A stretch of DNA of 64,000 bases, from assembly GCF_042654985.1 (NCBI RefSeq), contig NZ_JBHSMT010000012.1, forward strand, positions 62,001 through 126,000, written 5' to 3'. The DNA comes from Paraherbaspirillum soli (GTDB lineage Bacteria > Pseudomonadota > Gammaproteobacteria > Burkholderiales > Burkholderiaceae_D). Numbering within the stretch: the stretch's first letter is position 1; each line of letters begins with the position of its first letter. The notes beneath the pieces are model-generated. The model was not told where the DNA came from. It saw nothing but the letters and a program-made list of their open reading frames with translations, and searched no databases. This document shows, one piece after another, positions 16,678 to 24,878 of this stretch. Position numbers and translations under genes: made by a program.

Positions 16678-19349
16678 TGCGCCTCCTAACCACACTCACA
16701 AGAGCCCGACTGTCCCGTGCGCTCACGCCGTTGCTGCTGGCAGCGTTGCTGGCCGGCTGCGCCGCCCAGAACCTGCATCGCGACGGCCAACGTCAGATCA
16801 AGGCAGGACAGACCGACCAGGGGCTGGAAAACCTTCGCCAGGCGATGCTGCTGGAGCCCGACAATTTGCGCTACCGGCTCGACTACAGCAATGGCGTGAA
16901 TGACGAAACCAAAAAACTGAACCAGCGCGCTGAAGCCTTGCGCACCGCCGGCGACCTGAATGGCGCGCGCGAGACTTTCGTGGCCGCGCTCAGAGTCGAC
17001 AACAGCAACGAGCGCGCGCAACGCGGCATCGCCGAGGTCGACAGGGATATGCGTCATGCGGCGATCCTGTCCGAAGCGGAAAAGCTGATCGCCGGCGGCA
17101 AGTTCGACGCCGCCAAGGAACGCATCAAGGCGGTCCAGATGAGCAACCCGTCCAACCCGCACGCGCAAGACTTGATGCGCAAGATCGACGACGAACTGGG
17201 CAAGCAGCATCGGGCCAAGGAAGCTCTCATCGTCAGCCAGTCCATCATGAAAAAGCCGGTCACCTTGCAATTCCGCGATGCCAATCTGCGCATGGTGTTC
17301 GAAGCACTGTCGCGCACCACCGGCCTCAACGTCATCTTCGACCGCGATGTGCGGCCGGATTTGAAAACCACCATCTTCGTGCGCGACGGCACGGTCGAAG
17401 ACACCGTCGATTTGATCCTGATGCAAAGCCAGCTGGAAAAAAGAGTCCTCAACGCCAACACCATGTTCATCTATCCGGCCATCCCGGCCAAACAGAAGGA
17501 ATATCAAGAACTGAAAGTACGGACCTTCCCGATTTCCAACGGCGACGCCAAATATCTCCAGGGCATGCTCAAGAGCGTACTGAAGATCAAGGAAGTCCAG
17601 GTCGATGAACATAGCAACACTCTGGTGCTGCGCGACACGCCGGAAGCATTGGCGGTAGCGGCCAACGTCATCGCCGCGCACGACCTGGCCGATGCCGAGG
17701 TCATGCTGGAAGTCGAAGTGCTGGAAGTCTCGCGCGACCGGCTGTCCGATCTGGGCATCGCCTGGCCCGACAACTTCAGCCTGTCGACGCCTACCGGCAG
17801 CGGCGGCGGCGCACTGACCCTGGGCGAGCTGCGGCACCTGAACCGCAACCAGCTGCTGACCACGCCGCTGCAGGCAAGCTTGAATCTCAAACTGCAAGAC
17901 ACCGACGCCAATATCCTGGCCAGCCCGCGGATTCGCGTGCGCGACCACGAAAAAGCAAAAATCCTGATTGGCGACAAAGTCCCTATCATCACCAACACCG
18001 TCACCCCGGTATCGACCGGCACCCCGGTGATTACCGGCTCGGTCCAGTACATCGATGTCGGCATCAAGCTGGAAGCCGAGCCGCATGTCTACACCGAGGG
18101 CGACGTCGGCATCAAGCTCAATCTCGAAGTCAGCAATATCGTCAAGGAAATCTCCGGCCCCGGCGGCTCGCTGGCTTACCAGATCGGCACCCGCATGGCA
18201 TCCACCAGCCTGCGCCTGCATGACGGAGAAACGCAAATCCTGGGCGGACTGATCAGCGACTCCGATCGCAACACCGCCGCCAAAATTCCGGGCCTGGGCC
18301 AGCTGCCCATCCTGGGACGCCTGTTCTCCAACAACAACGGCGACCATACCAAAACCGAGATCGTGCTCTCCATCACGCCCAGGATCCTGCGTGCCAAGGG
18401 CATCGCCGAAGACAGCATGAGCGACGTCTGGTCAGGCACCGAATCGACCATCCGCGAAAACCCTCTGCGGCTAGACCCGATCGCCAACGTCAATGCAGGC
18501 CCGGCCAGCACCGCCGCCAGCACGGTCAGCGCCAGTCATCGCAGCGATCCGGCTGCACAGGCGGTGCCGGCAGCAGCGCCGGCACTGGCCAAACCGGTCG
18601 AGCCCGCCGCTCCTGCGGTCAGCCCGCTCAGTCCGGTCAGCGGCAGCGTGGTGGTTGCGCCGCCGACGCCATCGGCGCCGCCTAGCCTGCCTGCGCCACC
18701 CGCAGCGTCATCGCCGCCGGCCACAGTATTGCCAGCCGAGATACTGACGCCCAACGCCGCACCGGCCAGCCCCGATCCGCACGCCGAGCAGGCGCCGGGG
18801 GCCGCCAAGATCGCGCCCAAAGCCGCAGAGCCGAAGATCAGCGCCGACAACAGCGCCGCCGCGCCCGTGCCCATCATCGCGGCCGCCATCGTTCCAGCCG
18901 CCGCAGTTGCCAAAGGTGCCACAGCTGCCACAGGTACGGGACCGCAAATCAGCTGGAACTCGCCCGACGGCATCAGGACCGGGGATCGCTTCAGCGTCAC
19001 CGTCAGCGGCGCCAATTTCGACAACATCCACGCGCTGCCGCTGTCGATTCACTACGACTCGGCGGTCCTGACCTTCGTTGAAGCCAGCGCAGGCGAGTTC
19101 AGCACCCGCGCCGGCGCCGCCACGATAGCGCCGACCGTCAATCAATCGGCCGGCCGCCTCAGCATGCTGCTGACCGCGGATAAAGCCGCATCGTTCGCCG
19201 GTTCCGGCGACCTGTTGAACCTGACCTTTATCGCCAAACTGCCGCGCAAGCAAACCCAGATGCTGCTGGCCCAAGTCGATGTCAATGACGGCCACGGCTC
19301 ACTGACCATTCCTCGCCCGCAGCCGCTGACATTGACAATCGATCCATAG
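16677..19349 (+). CDS. gspD: Secretin lipoprotein with TPR-like N-terminus and C-terminal cohesin-like domain
   Basis: Product of 890 residues from GTG 16677 (AAGGAG upstream). It has a lipoprotein signal ending LLAALLAGC (lipidated Cys near 28); helical TPR-like repeats at about 30-190; a short secretin N-domain at about 195-290 (VTLQFRDANLRMVFEALSRT); and the secretin core at about 290-585, ending in the signature PGLGQLPILGRLFS. A Pro/Ala-rich linker follows at about 600-750. The last 130 residues (ISWNSPDGIRTGDRFSVTVS onward) look like a cohesin-type beta-sandwich. Secretins form the outer membrane exit channel. The cohesin-like tail is absent from classical GspD and could bind substrate or cell-surface partners (inference). 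The lipid anchor may remove the need for a separate pilotin. Confidence 0.9.
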   Translation: MRLLTTLTRARLSRALTPLLLAALLAGCAAQNLHRDGQRQIKAGQTDQGLENLRQAMLLEPDNLRYRLDYSNGVNDETKKLNQRAEALRTAGDLNGARETFVAALRVDNSNERAQRGIAEVDRDMRHAAILSEAEKLIAGGKFDAAKERIKAVQMSNPSNPHAQDLMRKIDDELGKQHRAKEALIVSQSIMKKPVTLQFRDANLRMVFEALSRTTGLNVIFDRDVRPDLKTTIFVRDGTVEDTVDLILMQSQLEKRVLNANTMFIYPAIPAKQKEYQELKVRTFPISNGDAKYLQGMLKSVLKIKEVQVDEHSNTLVLRDTPEALAVAANVIAAHDLADAEVMLEVEVLEVSRDRLSDLGIAWPDNFSLSTPTGSGGGALTLGELRHLNRNQLLTTPLQASLNLKLQDTDANILASPRIRVRDHEKAKILIGDKVPIITNTVTPVSTGTPVITGSVQYIDVGIKLEAEPHVYTEGDVGIKLNLEVSNIVKEISGPGGSLAYQIGTRMASTSLRLHDGETQILGGLISDSDRNTAAKIPGLGQLPILGRLFSNNNGDHTKTEIVLSITPRILRAKGIAEDSMSDVWSGTESTIRENPLRLDPIANVNAGPASTAASTVSASHRSDPAAQAVPAAAPALAKPVEPAAPAVSPLSPVSGSVVVAPPTPSAPPSLPAPPAASSPPATVLPAEILTPNAAPASPDPHAEQAPGAAKIAPKAAEPKISADNSAAAPVPIIAAAIVPAAAVAKGATAATGTGPQISWNSPDGIRTGDRFSVTVSGANFDNIHALPLSIHYDSAVLTFVEASAGEFSTRAGAATIAPTVNQSAGRLSMLLTADKAASFAGSGDLLNLTFIAKLPRKQTQMLLAQVDVNDGHGSLTIPRPQPLTLTIDP

Positions 19350-19371
19350 CCCCTAAATTGAGGTTTGAGCA

Positions 19372-19896
19372 ATGAACACCTTGACGGTTTGGATCAGAAA
19401 ACGTCAGACCCGTCGGCACCTGGTTCCGGCTACGCGCGGCTTCACGCTGATTGAACTCATCATCACCCTGGCCCTGGTCGGCGTGGTCGCCCTGGTCGCC
19501 CTGCCGCTCTATGAAATCACCTCGGTGCGGGTCAAGGAAACCGAACTCAAACTCGCCCTGCGCCAGATTCGCAGCGCGCTCGACGCTTACAAAACCGCAG
19601 CGGACACCGGCCAGATTCCCAAACTCTCCGACGAATCCGGCTACCCACCGACCCTGCAAGTCTTGGTGGATGGCGTAGAAAACTCGACCGATCCCAACAA
19701 GACGCGACTGGTGTTCCTGCGCCGCATTCCACGCGACCCGTTTTTCCCGGATGCCAGCGTCCCGGCTGAACAGACCTGGGCGCTGCGCAGTTACGGCAGC
19801 CCGCCGGATGCCCCGCAGCCGGGGGCCGACGTGTTCGATGTAGCGTCACAATCGACCCACAAGGGTCTCAACGGCATTTCCTATACGGAGTGGTGA
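19372..19896 (+). CDS. Pseudopilin, GspG-like
   Basis: Product of 174 residues. The prepilin site TRGFTLIELIITLALVGVV has Gly(-1), Phe(+1) and Glu(+5), after a 23-residue basic leader. A GspG-like arrangement follows: an amphipathic helix (LKLALRQIRSALDAYKTAAD), then a loop with YPPTLQVLVDGV and the RRIPRDPFFPD segment. It lies 22 bp after the secretin gene and 2 bp before the next pseudopilin. It may be a minor or alternative pilus subunit next to the GspG encoded at the operon head. Confidence 0.85.
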   Translation: MNTLTVWIRKRQTRRHLVPATRGFTLIELIITLALVGVVALVALPLYEITSVRVKETELKLALRQIRSALDAYKTAADTGQIPKLSDESGYPPTLQVLVDGVENSTDPNKTRLVFLRRIPRDPFFPDASVPAEQTWALRSYGSPPDAPQPGADVFDVASQSTHKGLNGISYTEW

Positions 19897-19898
19897 TC

Positions 19899-20273
19899 AT
19901 GTCGCGACCTCCTGGCAAAACCGGCAAGCGCGCCGCTGGCTTCACCCTGATTGAAATGGTGATTGTGCTGGCCCTGATCGGCCTGCTGCTGACCTTGGCC
20001 GTGCCGCGCTATTTCAGCGCCCTCGATAATGGCAAAGTCAAGGTCCAGCAGCAGAACCTGTCAACCATGCGAGATGCAATCGACAAGTTTTTCGGCGATC
20101 GCGGCCGCTACCCGGACACGCTCGACGATCTGGTGCAAAAGCATTATCTGCGCAGCGTCCCGCTAGACCCGCTGACGGAAAAGAGCAACTGGCTGATCGT
20201 GGTCCCCAGCGACCCGACCTTGGGCGGAGTCTATGACGTGCACAGCGCCACGGATGCGCACGATGAAAATTAA
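19899..20273 (+). CDS. Pseudopilin, short GspG-like
   Basis: Product of 124 residues from ATG 19899; a GTG at 19890 is an alternative. The processing site AAGFTLIEMVIVLALIGLL carries Gly(-1), Phe(+1) and Glu(+5). The body ends soon after the GspG-type segment RGRYPDTLDDLVQKHYLRSVP and DPLTEKSNW. It is shorter than GspG. It sits between two other pseudopilin genes and overlaps the next one by about 11 bp, so all three should be made together. Confidence 0.83.
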   Translation: MSRPPGKTGKRAAGFTLIEMVIVLALIGLLLTLAVPRYFSALDNGKVKVQQQNLSTMRDAIDKFFGDRGRYPDTLDDLVQKHYLRSVPLDPLTEKSNWLIVVPSDPTLGGVYDVHSATDAHDEN

Positions 20274-20790
20274 CCAACACTATCCCCGGCGCGCGCGCGG
20301 CGTCGTCTTGCTGGCCCTGCTGCTGACGCTGGCCCTGATGGCGATTGCGCTGATGGGCGCGGCCAACTGGTGGGCGTTCGAGCGCCAACGTCAAGCCGAA
20401 GAACAGCTGCTGTTTGTCGGCGACCAGTACCGGATGGCGATCGCGCACTATTACTACGCCACCCCTGGCCCGGCCAAAGCGCTGCCGCTAAGTCTAGCCG
20501 ACCTGCTCGAAGATCACCGCTTCCCGGTTCCGGTACGGCACTTGCGCCGCCTCTACCTGGATCCTATAACTGAAGAACCATTCGAGCTGTTGCATAGCGA
20601 CGAACAGATTTATGGGGTGGCGAGTACCTCGACCAAACAGACCATCAAGCGCGCCGGTTTCAGCCCGCGTTATCGCGCATTCGAAGGACTCGAAACCTAC
20701 AAACAGTGGCAATTCTCGTTTAGCCCTGCGCGACTCGGAAAGGCCCCGGCTTTGGCGCCGCCAAAGACAGCCAGGCCAATAAAAAAGTAG
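20263..20790 (+). CDS. Pseudopilin-like protein lacking Glu+5 (GspK-like tip candidate)
   Basis: Product of about 175 residues (ATG 20263; ATG 20254 also possible). A basic leader (HYPRRARG) is followed by VVLLALLLTLALMAIAL, which resembles a pseudopilin N-helix after a Gly(-1) but has no Glu at +5. As far as I recall, missing Glu+5 is a feature of GspK, the tip pseudopilin. The soluble part has LYLDPITEEPFELL near residue 95, like the other subunits' DP motif. The gene ends 10 bp before the response regulator gene, which has its own good ribosome site. Confidence 0.7.
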   Translation: MKINQHYPRRARGVVLLALLLTLALMAIALMGAANWWAFERQRQAEEQLLFVGDQYRMAIAHYYYATPGPAKALPLSLADLLEDHRFPVPVRHLRRLYLDPITEEPFELLHSDEQIYGVASTSTKQTIKRAGFSPRYRAFEGLETYKQWQFSFSPARLGKAPALAPPKTARPIKK

Positions 20791-20800
20791 GGAGATAAAC

Positions 20801-21490
20801 ATGAGTCATCGAGTCTTGATCGTCGAAGACCATAATCTGCTGCGCGAAGGCCTGCGCTCCATGATCATGCGGCTGCCCGATTACGAAGTGGTCGGAGAGG
20901 CATGCGATGGCAAGGAAGCCATACATAACGCGATTTTATTGCGGCCCGATCTGATCCTGATGGATCTGTCCATGCCCGGCATCAACGGCATCGAGGCCAC
21001 CGCCCAGATAAAGCGACGCATGCCGAACGTCCGCATACTTGCCCTCACCGGCTACAAGACCGATGAATACGTGCGCGAAGCGCTGCGTGCCGGTGCCGAC
21101 GGCTACGCTCTCAAGGACTCGTCCTATGAGGAATTCGTCAACGCCATCCACACCGTCATCCGCGGCAAAAAATTCATCTGCCCGGACGTCTCCGTGCATC
21201 TGATCGACATCATCCTGCATCGCGGCAGCCCGGCGCCGTCCAGCACTCCCTGGGATACGCTGACCTCGCGCGAACGCAGCATCATCAAACTGATCGCCGA
21301 AGGACGCACCAATCGCATGACCGGCCAATTTCTCAACATCAGTTCCAAGACCGTGGAAAAACATCGCGCCAATCTGATGCACAAGCTTGGCTTGAAAAAT
21401 GCGACGGAACTAGTGCTGCTCGCGCTGGAAATGGGCTTGATTGAAAATCGAGGAGAAGCAAAAAATAGCGCTCAGCAGTTGCAAAATTAA
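20801..21490 (+). CDS. NarL/FixJ-family response regulator
   Basis: Product of 229 residues with GGGAG 8 nt before the ATG. The receiver domain (1-120) shows the acidic pair in VLIVEDHN, the phospho-acceptor Asp in LILMDLSMPG near 54, a Thr in ILALTGY and a Lys in ALKDSS. A LuxR-type helix-turn-helix covers about 145-210 (LTSRERSIIKLIAEGRTN, SSKTVEKHRANLMHKLGL). It binds DNA when phosphorylated. It is the last gene of the secretion operon by spacing and precedes the cytochrome-porin gene by 70 bp. The likely partner is the PAS histidine kinase encoded convergently at 23672-24769. Confidence 0.92.
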   Translation: MSHRVLIVEDHNLLREGLRSMIMRLPDYEVVGEACDGKEAIHNAILLRPDLILMDLSMPGINGIEATAQIKRRMPNVRILALTGYKTDEYVREALRAGADGYALKDSSYEEFVNAIHTVIRGKKFICPDVSVHLIDIILHRGSPAPSSTPWDTLTSRERSIIKLIAEGRTNRMTGQFLNISSKTVEKHRANLMHKLGLKNATELVLLALEMGLIENRGEAKNSAQQLQN

Positions 21491-21560
21491 TCTCGTCTGC
21501 TAACTTGATTCAGAGCATCGAAGGAAACAACAACGATTTACAAATCAGGGAGAGTTCATC

Positions 21561-22919
21561 ATGCTGAATTTGCATACGTATTTAAAACGCATTGCAGTCG
21601 CCTTGTACTTAACCGTTTTTCTGGGATTTTTCTCCAGTGCCATGGCAAATCCGCTGTTCGCCAGGCAAACAGCGCTGAAGTGTTCTTCCTGCCACACCAT
21701 CTACCCCGAACTCACCCCCTTTGGCCGCAAATTCAAGCTCGGCGGCTACACGCTGGGGGAACGCGAAACCATTCCGCTGGCCTTGATGGCCATCGTTTCC
21801 AGGAACCAGATCAGGGACAACACCGACAAATCGACCGGCGACAAACTGTTCGGCAAGGATAGAGAATTTGTCGCCGAAGCCTTCAGCCTGTTCTCCGGCG
21901 GCCGCTTTACCGATAACGCCGGCGCCTTTATCCAGTGGACCTATAACAATATTGCGACGAGTGACGGCCAACAATTCCATGGCCACGGCGCGCTCGACAA
22001 CACCGATTTCCGCCTCGTCAAGAATTTCGGCACCGAAGAAAAACCGACCATCTTCGGCCTCACCCTGCACAACAACCCGACCGTGCAAGACGTCTTCAAC
22101 ACCACCCCGGCCTGGAGTTTTCCGTACTATGCACCGACCATCGCCTCCGTCGGCCGCGGCGTGCCGACTTTCCTCGAATCGGGAGCACGGGTAGCCGGCT
22201 TTGGCGGCTACGCCTACCTGCAAGATTCCATCTACCTTGAAGCGTCCTCCTACCAGACCGCCAAGGGCGCGCTGTCGGCCCTGCGCTGGGGCACGCCTGA
22301 AGACCAACGAGTCGCGCTGGATGGCGCCAATCCTTACTGGCGCCTCGCCTACACCTACACCTTCGACTCCGAACGCCAGAACGTCACGTTCGGTCACTTC
22401 GGCACCGTCACCTCGCTCAAGGCCAGCGACGGCAATGCCAAAGGCGATCGCTTCCGCGACATCGGCTTCGACGCCCAGTATCAGTACATAGGCAAGGATG
22501 GCCACCACATCATCTCGGGTCAGGCTTCCACCATTTCCGAGCACACCGACTGGCGCTCCAGCTTTAACGACGGCGGGGTTGACAATCCGACCTCAAAAAT
22601 ACGCTCAACCAGGGCCAAGCTGTCCTACCTGATGGATCGCACCTACGGCATCACAGGTGCAGTGTTCCGCGTCACGGGCGATGCCGACTTCGCCAGATTC
22701 GGCAGCACCAACGGCAAACCGGATACCTCAGGCTACATCATTGAGCTGAACTACTGGCCGCAGTACGTCTTCCCGTTTGATCCGCAGGCCAATGTCCGCT
22801 TCGGCCTGCAGTACACCGGCTACACCAAGTTCAACGGCAGCTCGTCGAATTTCGACTCCACGATGAGAAACGCCAAAGACAACAACACGCTTTATCTGTA
22901 CGCGTGGTTCATGTTCTAG
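21561..22919 (+). CDS. Fused outer-membrane monohaem cytochrome-porin, Cyc2-like
   Basis: Product of 452 residues with a GGGAGAG ribosome site. A Sec signal ends SSAMA. The mature start NPLFARQTALKCSSCHTIYP carries one c-type haem site (CSSCH near residue 42), followed by LTPFGRKFKLGGYT. FARQT, CxxCH and FGR-FK-GYT in this order are the hallmark I know from Cyc2, the porin-cytochrome of iron oxidisers. The remaining 400 residues are rich in alternating beta-strands and end in an aromatic residue (YAWFMF), as expected for a beta-barrel. The likely role is to pass electrons across the outer membrane. The donor is unknown; Fe(II) is a guess. A HiPIP gene follows downstream. Confidence 0.8.
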   Translation: MLNLHTYLKRIAVALYLTVFLGFFSSAMANPLFARQTALKCSSCHTIYPELTPFGRKFKLGGYTLGERETIPLALMAIVSRNQIRDNTDKSTGDKLFGKDREFVAEAFSLFSGGRFTDNAGAFIQWTYNNIATSDGQQFHGHGALDNTDFRLVKNFGTEEKPTIFGLTLHNNPTVQDVFNTTPAWSFPYYAPTIASVGRGVPTFLESGARVAGFGGYAYLQDSIYLEASSYQTAKGALSALRWGTPEDQRVALDGANPYWRLAYTYTFDSERQNVTFGHFGTVTSLKASDGNAKGDRFRDIGFDAQYQYIGKDGHHIISGQASTISEHTDWRSSFNDGGVDNPTSKIRSTRAKLSYLMDRTYGITGAVFRVTGDADFARFGSTNGKPDTSGYIIELNYWPQYVFPFDPQANVRFGLQYTGYTKFNGSSSNFDSTMRNAKDNNTLYLYAWFMF

Positions 22920-22947
22920 CCAAGAAGGTCTTATTTAGCGCTGACGG

Positions 22948-22979
22948 CCGTTGTGGGGGGAGTCCTCCCCCCACAACGG
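22948..22979. terminator. Perfect 15-bp GC-rich stem between cytochrome-porin and HiPIP genes
   Basis: CCGTTGTGGGGGGAG (22948-22962) pairs perfectly with CTCCCCCCACAACGG (22965-22979) across a 2-nt TC gap. It lies 29 bp after the cytochrome-porin stop. No T-run follows, so it may act as an mRNA 3' stabiliser or partial terminator that sets the ratio between the two products. Confidence 0.65.
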
Positions 22980-23101
22980 GGGAAATAGCGTAGTGCTGTC
23001 AAGTGCCCCAGTAATTATTCTTAACCTAACTGGCAAGCTGCTGATTCGCTTGCAGCGGAGGTCGTTCGTACAACCTACAGCTATACCGTTTGGAGGGAAC
23101 C

Positions 23102-23389
23102 ATGAGCCCGATTAAACAAGTATCGCGCCGGAGGGCGCTGCGTAGGGTGGGTGAATTGCTGGGCTCAATTTTCCTGCTTCGATTCGTGGCGCAGTCGCGC
23201 CCCGCCATCGCCGGTACCGCCAGCAAAGCCAGCATGCATTATCAAGACCATCCGAACGACGGCGACAAGTGCGCCGACTGCCCCTCGTTCCGCCTCAACC
23301 CGGAGCCGGACGCGACCATGGGCAAGTGCAAGATCGTGGCGGGAGATATCGATCCTAACGGCTGGTGCATAGCTTTCTCTCGCCGGTGA
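23102..23389 (+). CDS. High-potential iron-sulfur protein (HiPIP), Tat-exported
   Basis: Product of 95 residues from ATG 23102, with GGAGG 5 nt upstream. The twin-arginine n-region (SRRRALRR) and hydrophobic stretch (LLGSIFLLRFV) indicate Tat export with the cluster already inserted, as known for HiPIPs. The mature part has the four-cysteine pattern CADC, then C in MGKCK and C in NGWCIAF. These hold one [4Fe-4S] cluster, with the aromatic residues typical of the family. HiPIPs are soluble periplasmic electron carriers. Following the Cyc2-like gene, it is the obvious candidate to receive electrons from the outer membrane cytochrome and carry them to an inner membrane oxidase (inference). Confidence 0.93.
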   Translation: MSPIKQVSRRRALRRVGELLGSIFLLRFVAQSRPAIAGTASKASMHYQDHPNDGDKCADCPSFRLNPEPDATMGKCKIVAGDIDPNGWCIAFSRR

Positions 23390-23397
23390 GATTGTCG

Positions 23398-23519
23398 CCT
23401 TTATAAACCTACTGTGCGGCCCAATCTCGGGGCTGTGATGCTCGCCGTACAAGCGTACGGCTGCAGGTGTTACAACATCGTCGCCCCGACCTTGGGCCGC
23501 TCGCTACGGTTTCTAAAGG
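23398..23519. repeat. 122-bp palindromic intergenic repeat, copy 2 (inverted relative to copy 1)
   Basis: It is the reverse complement of the unit at 9048-9167 with about a dozen differences (for example CCTTTATAAACC against CCTCTAAAAACC at the end). It contains an extra GTAC-AAGC-GTAC hairpin in the middle. It lies 8 bp after the HiPIP stop codon. Confidence 0.8.
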
Positions 23520-23548
23520 CGACCTTGAGGTCCGTTAAACCCCAACAA

Positions 23549-23644
23549 GTAGGGCGGAAAAGCGTAGCGCCTTCCGCCGTTGGATGCGCCACTTACGTTC
23601 GATGCATCCAACACGGCGGATAACGCTGCGCTCATCCGCCCTAC
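23549..23644. repeat. REP doublet with GTAG feet, copy A
   Basis: The left REP is GTAG plus the stem GGCGGAA/TTCCGCC with loop AAGCGTAGCGCC. The right REP is inverted and reads, on the other strand, GTAG plus GGCGGAT/ATCCGCC. GTTGGATGC and GCATCCAAC between them pair as well. The element sits between the convergent HiPIP and histidine kinase genes. Confidence 0.75.
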
Positions 23645-23671
23645 AGGCCGTTGCGGATTTTGAACAGGGTC

Positions 23672-24769
23672 TTAGGGTACCAACGACCAATAAGCTTCTA
23701 CTGTCGTGCCGCTATTGGGCGCCGATTGAATCGAAAACCGCCCGCCGGTCGATTCAACTCGCTCCCGCATGCTCTTCAAGCCGACGCCTCCCTCATGCTC
23801 ACTTTGATCGAGATCGAAGCCCTTGCCGTTGTCGCCGATGCGCAAGCGCAGATTGGCGTGCTCGACTTGCAGCGATAGCGTCACGGTCGATGCATCGGCA
23901 TGCTTGGCCGCGTTGTTCATCGCCTCTTGAATGATGCGGAAGATGTCCAGCTTGAGCGCTACCGGGATCTCTGCTTCAACCGCGTTCAGTTCCAGCTTCA
24001 AGTGCACGTCCCGGTAGGCGTTTTGATAATTGCGGCAATGCCATTCTATGGTCGGAATCAACCCCAGGTCGTCCAGGCTGCTGGGCCGCAGCTCGATCGA
24101 GATGCGCCGGATTTCACTCATCGCCTCGCGCAGCCGCAACACCGTCTCATCCAGGATGCGGCCGCCCTCATCCGATTGGCCGCCCTTCACGTGGCGGGCG
24201 GCGTCTTCCACCATGAACTTGATCATCGCCAGCACTTGGCCGATGCCGTCATGCAGCTCCGACGAGACCCGTTTCAATTCGAGTTCGTGGGCGGCAATCA
24301 GGCGATTGGAAAATTGCTGCAGCTCCGGTTCGGAACGCTGCAAGGTTTGCAGCAAGGCGCTGCGGCTGGTTTTTTCCGACAGCACCAGCAACACCGAGTG
24401 CGTCGCGCCGTCGCTATGATCGAGGTATTGCGGGATCACGCAGAGGATGCTTTTGCGGCCGCTGCGCCCCCGGAAAACCAGGTCGAACAGTTCCGGATTG
24501 TCGGCCCTCCGGCCCGGCTTGAGGACTTGTTCCAACGCGCTCAAACCGTCGATCACCAGCCGCGTCAACAGCGTTCCGCGCAACTCCTCTGCTTTGAAGC
24601 CCAGCATGCCAGCCGCCATCTCATTGATGCTGAGGATCGCGCCGTCGCTGTCGACAATCACCGAGGCGATCCCGATCAACTCGCTCAACTCGCCGAACTG
24701 CGCCTCCGACAGTTCCAGCTCGCTGCTCATGACCCGCATCGCCCTCATCATCTGCTGCAGTTTCAACAT
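23672..24769 (-). CDS. Soluble PAS-domain sensor histidine kinase (NarX/DegS type)
   Basis: Product of 365 residues from ATG 24769, supported by GGAG 7 nt upstream; the frame stays open 90 bp further up. There is no membrane segment. A PAS domain covers about 25-140 (IASVIVDSDGAILSINEMAAGMLGF). A HisKA_3 dimerisation domain at about 165-235 carries the phospho-acceptor His in SSELHDGIGQ. The HATPase domain has the N-box IIQEAMNNAAKHA and G-box IGDNGKGFD. It is probably a cytoplasmic redox or ligand sensor and the cognate kinase of the regulator at 20801, with the cytochrome-porin and HiPIP genes between them. Transcription converges with the HiPIP gene. Confidence 0.9.
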   Translation of the reverse strand: MLKLQQMMRAMRVMSSELELSEAQFGELSELIGIASVIVDSDGAILSINEMAAGMLGFKAEELRGTLLTRLVIDGLSALEQVLKPGRRADNPELFDLVFRGRSGRKSILCVIPQYLDHSDGATHSVLLVLSEKTSRSALLQTLQRSEPELQQFSNRLIAAHELELKRVSSELHDGIGQVLAMIKFMVEDAARHVKGGQSDEGGRILDETVLRLREAMSEIRRISIELRPSSLDDLGLIPTIEWHCRNYQNAYRDVHLKLELNAVEAEIPVALKLDIFRIIQEAMNNAAKHADASTVTLSLQVEHANLRLRIGDNGKGFDLDQSEHEGGVGLKSMRERVESTGGRFSIQSAPNSGTTVEAYWSLVP

Positions 24770-24878
24770 GATGTCGCTCCTTCTATCAGCACTCCAGAAT
24801 CTCATGTACTGCGATATTGCCGCCCACCTGTCAAATTTACTAGTGGCATAGAGCAACATGTTCGCCTAGCTTACTTTT

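Noticed and set aside
16686..18347. Minus-strand frame of 553 codons
   Set aside because: Antisense shadow of the secretin gene; no ribosome site or domain.
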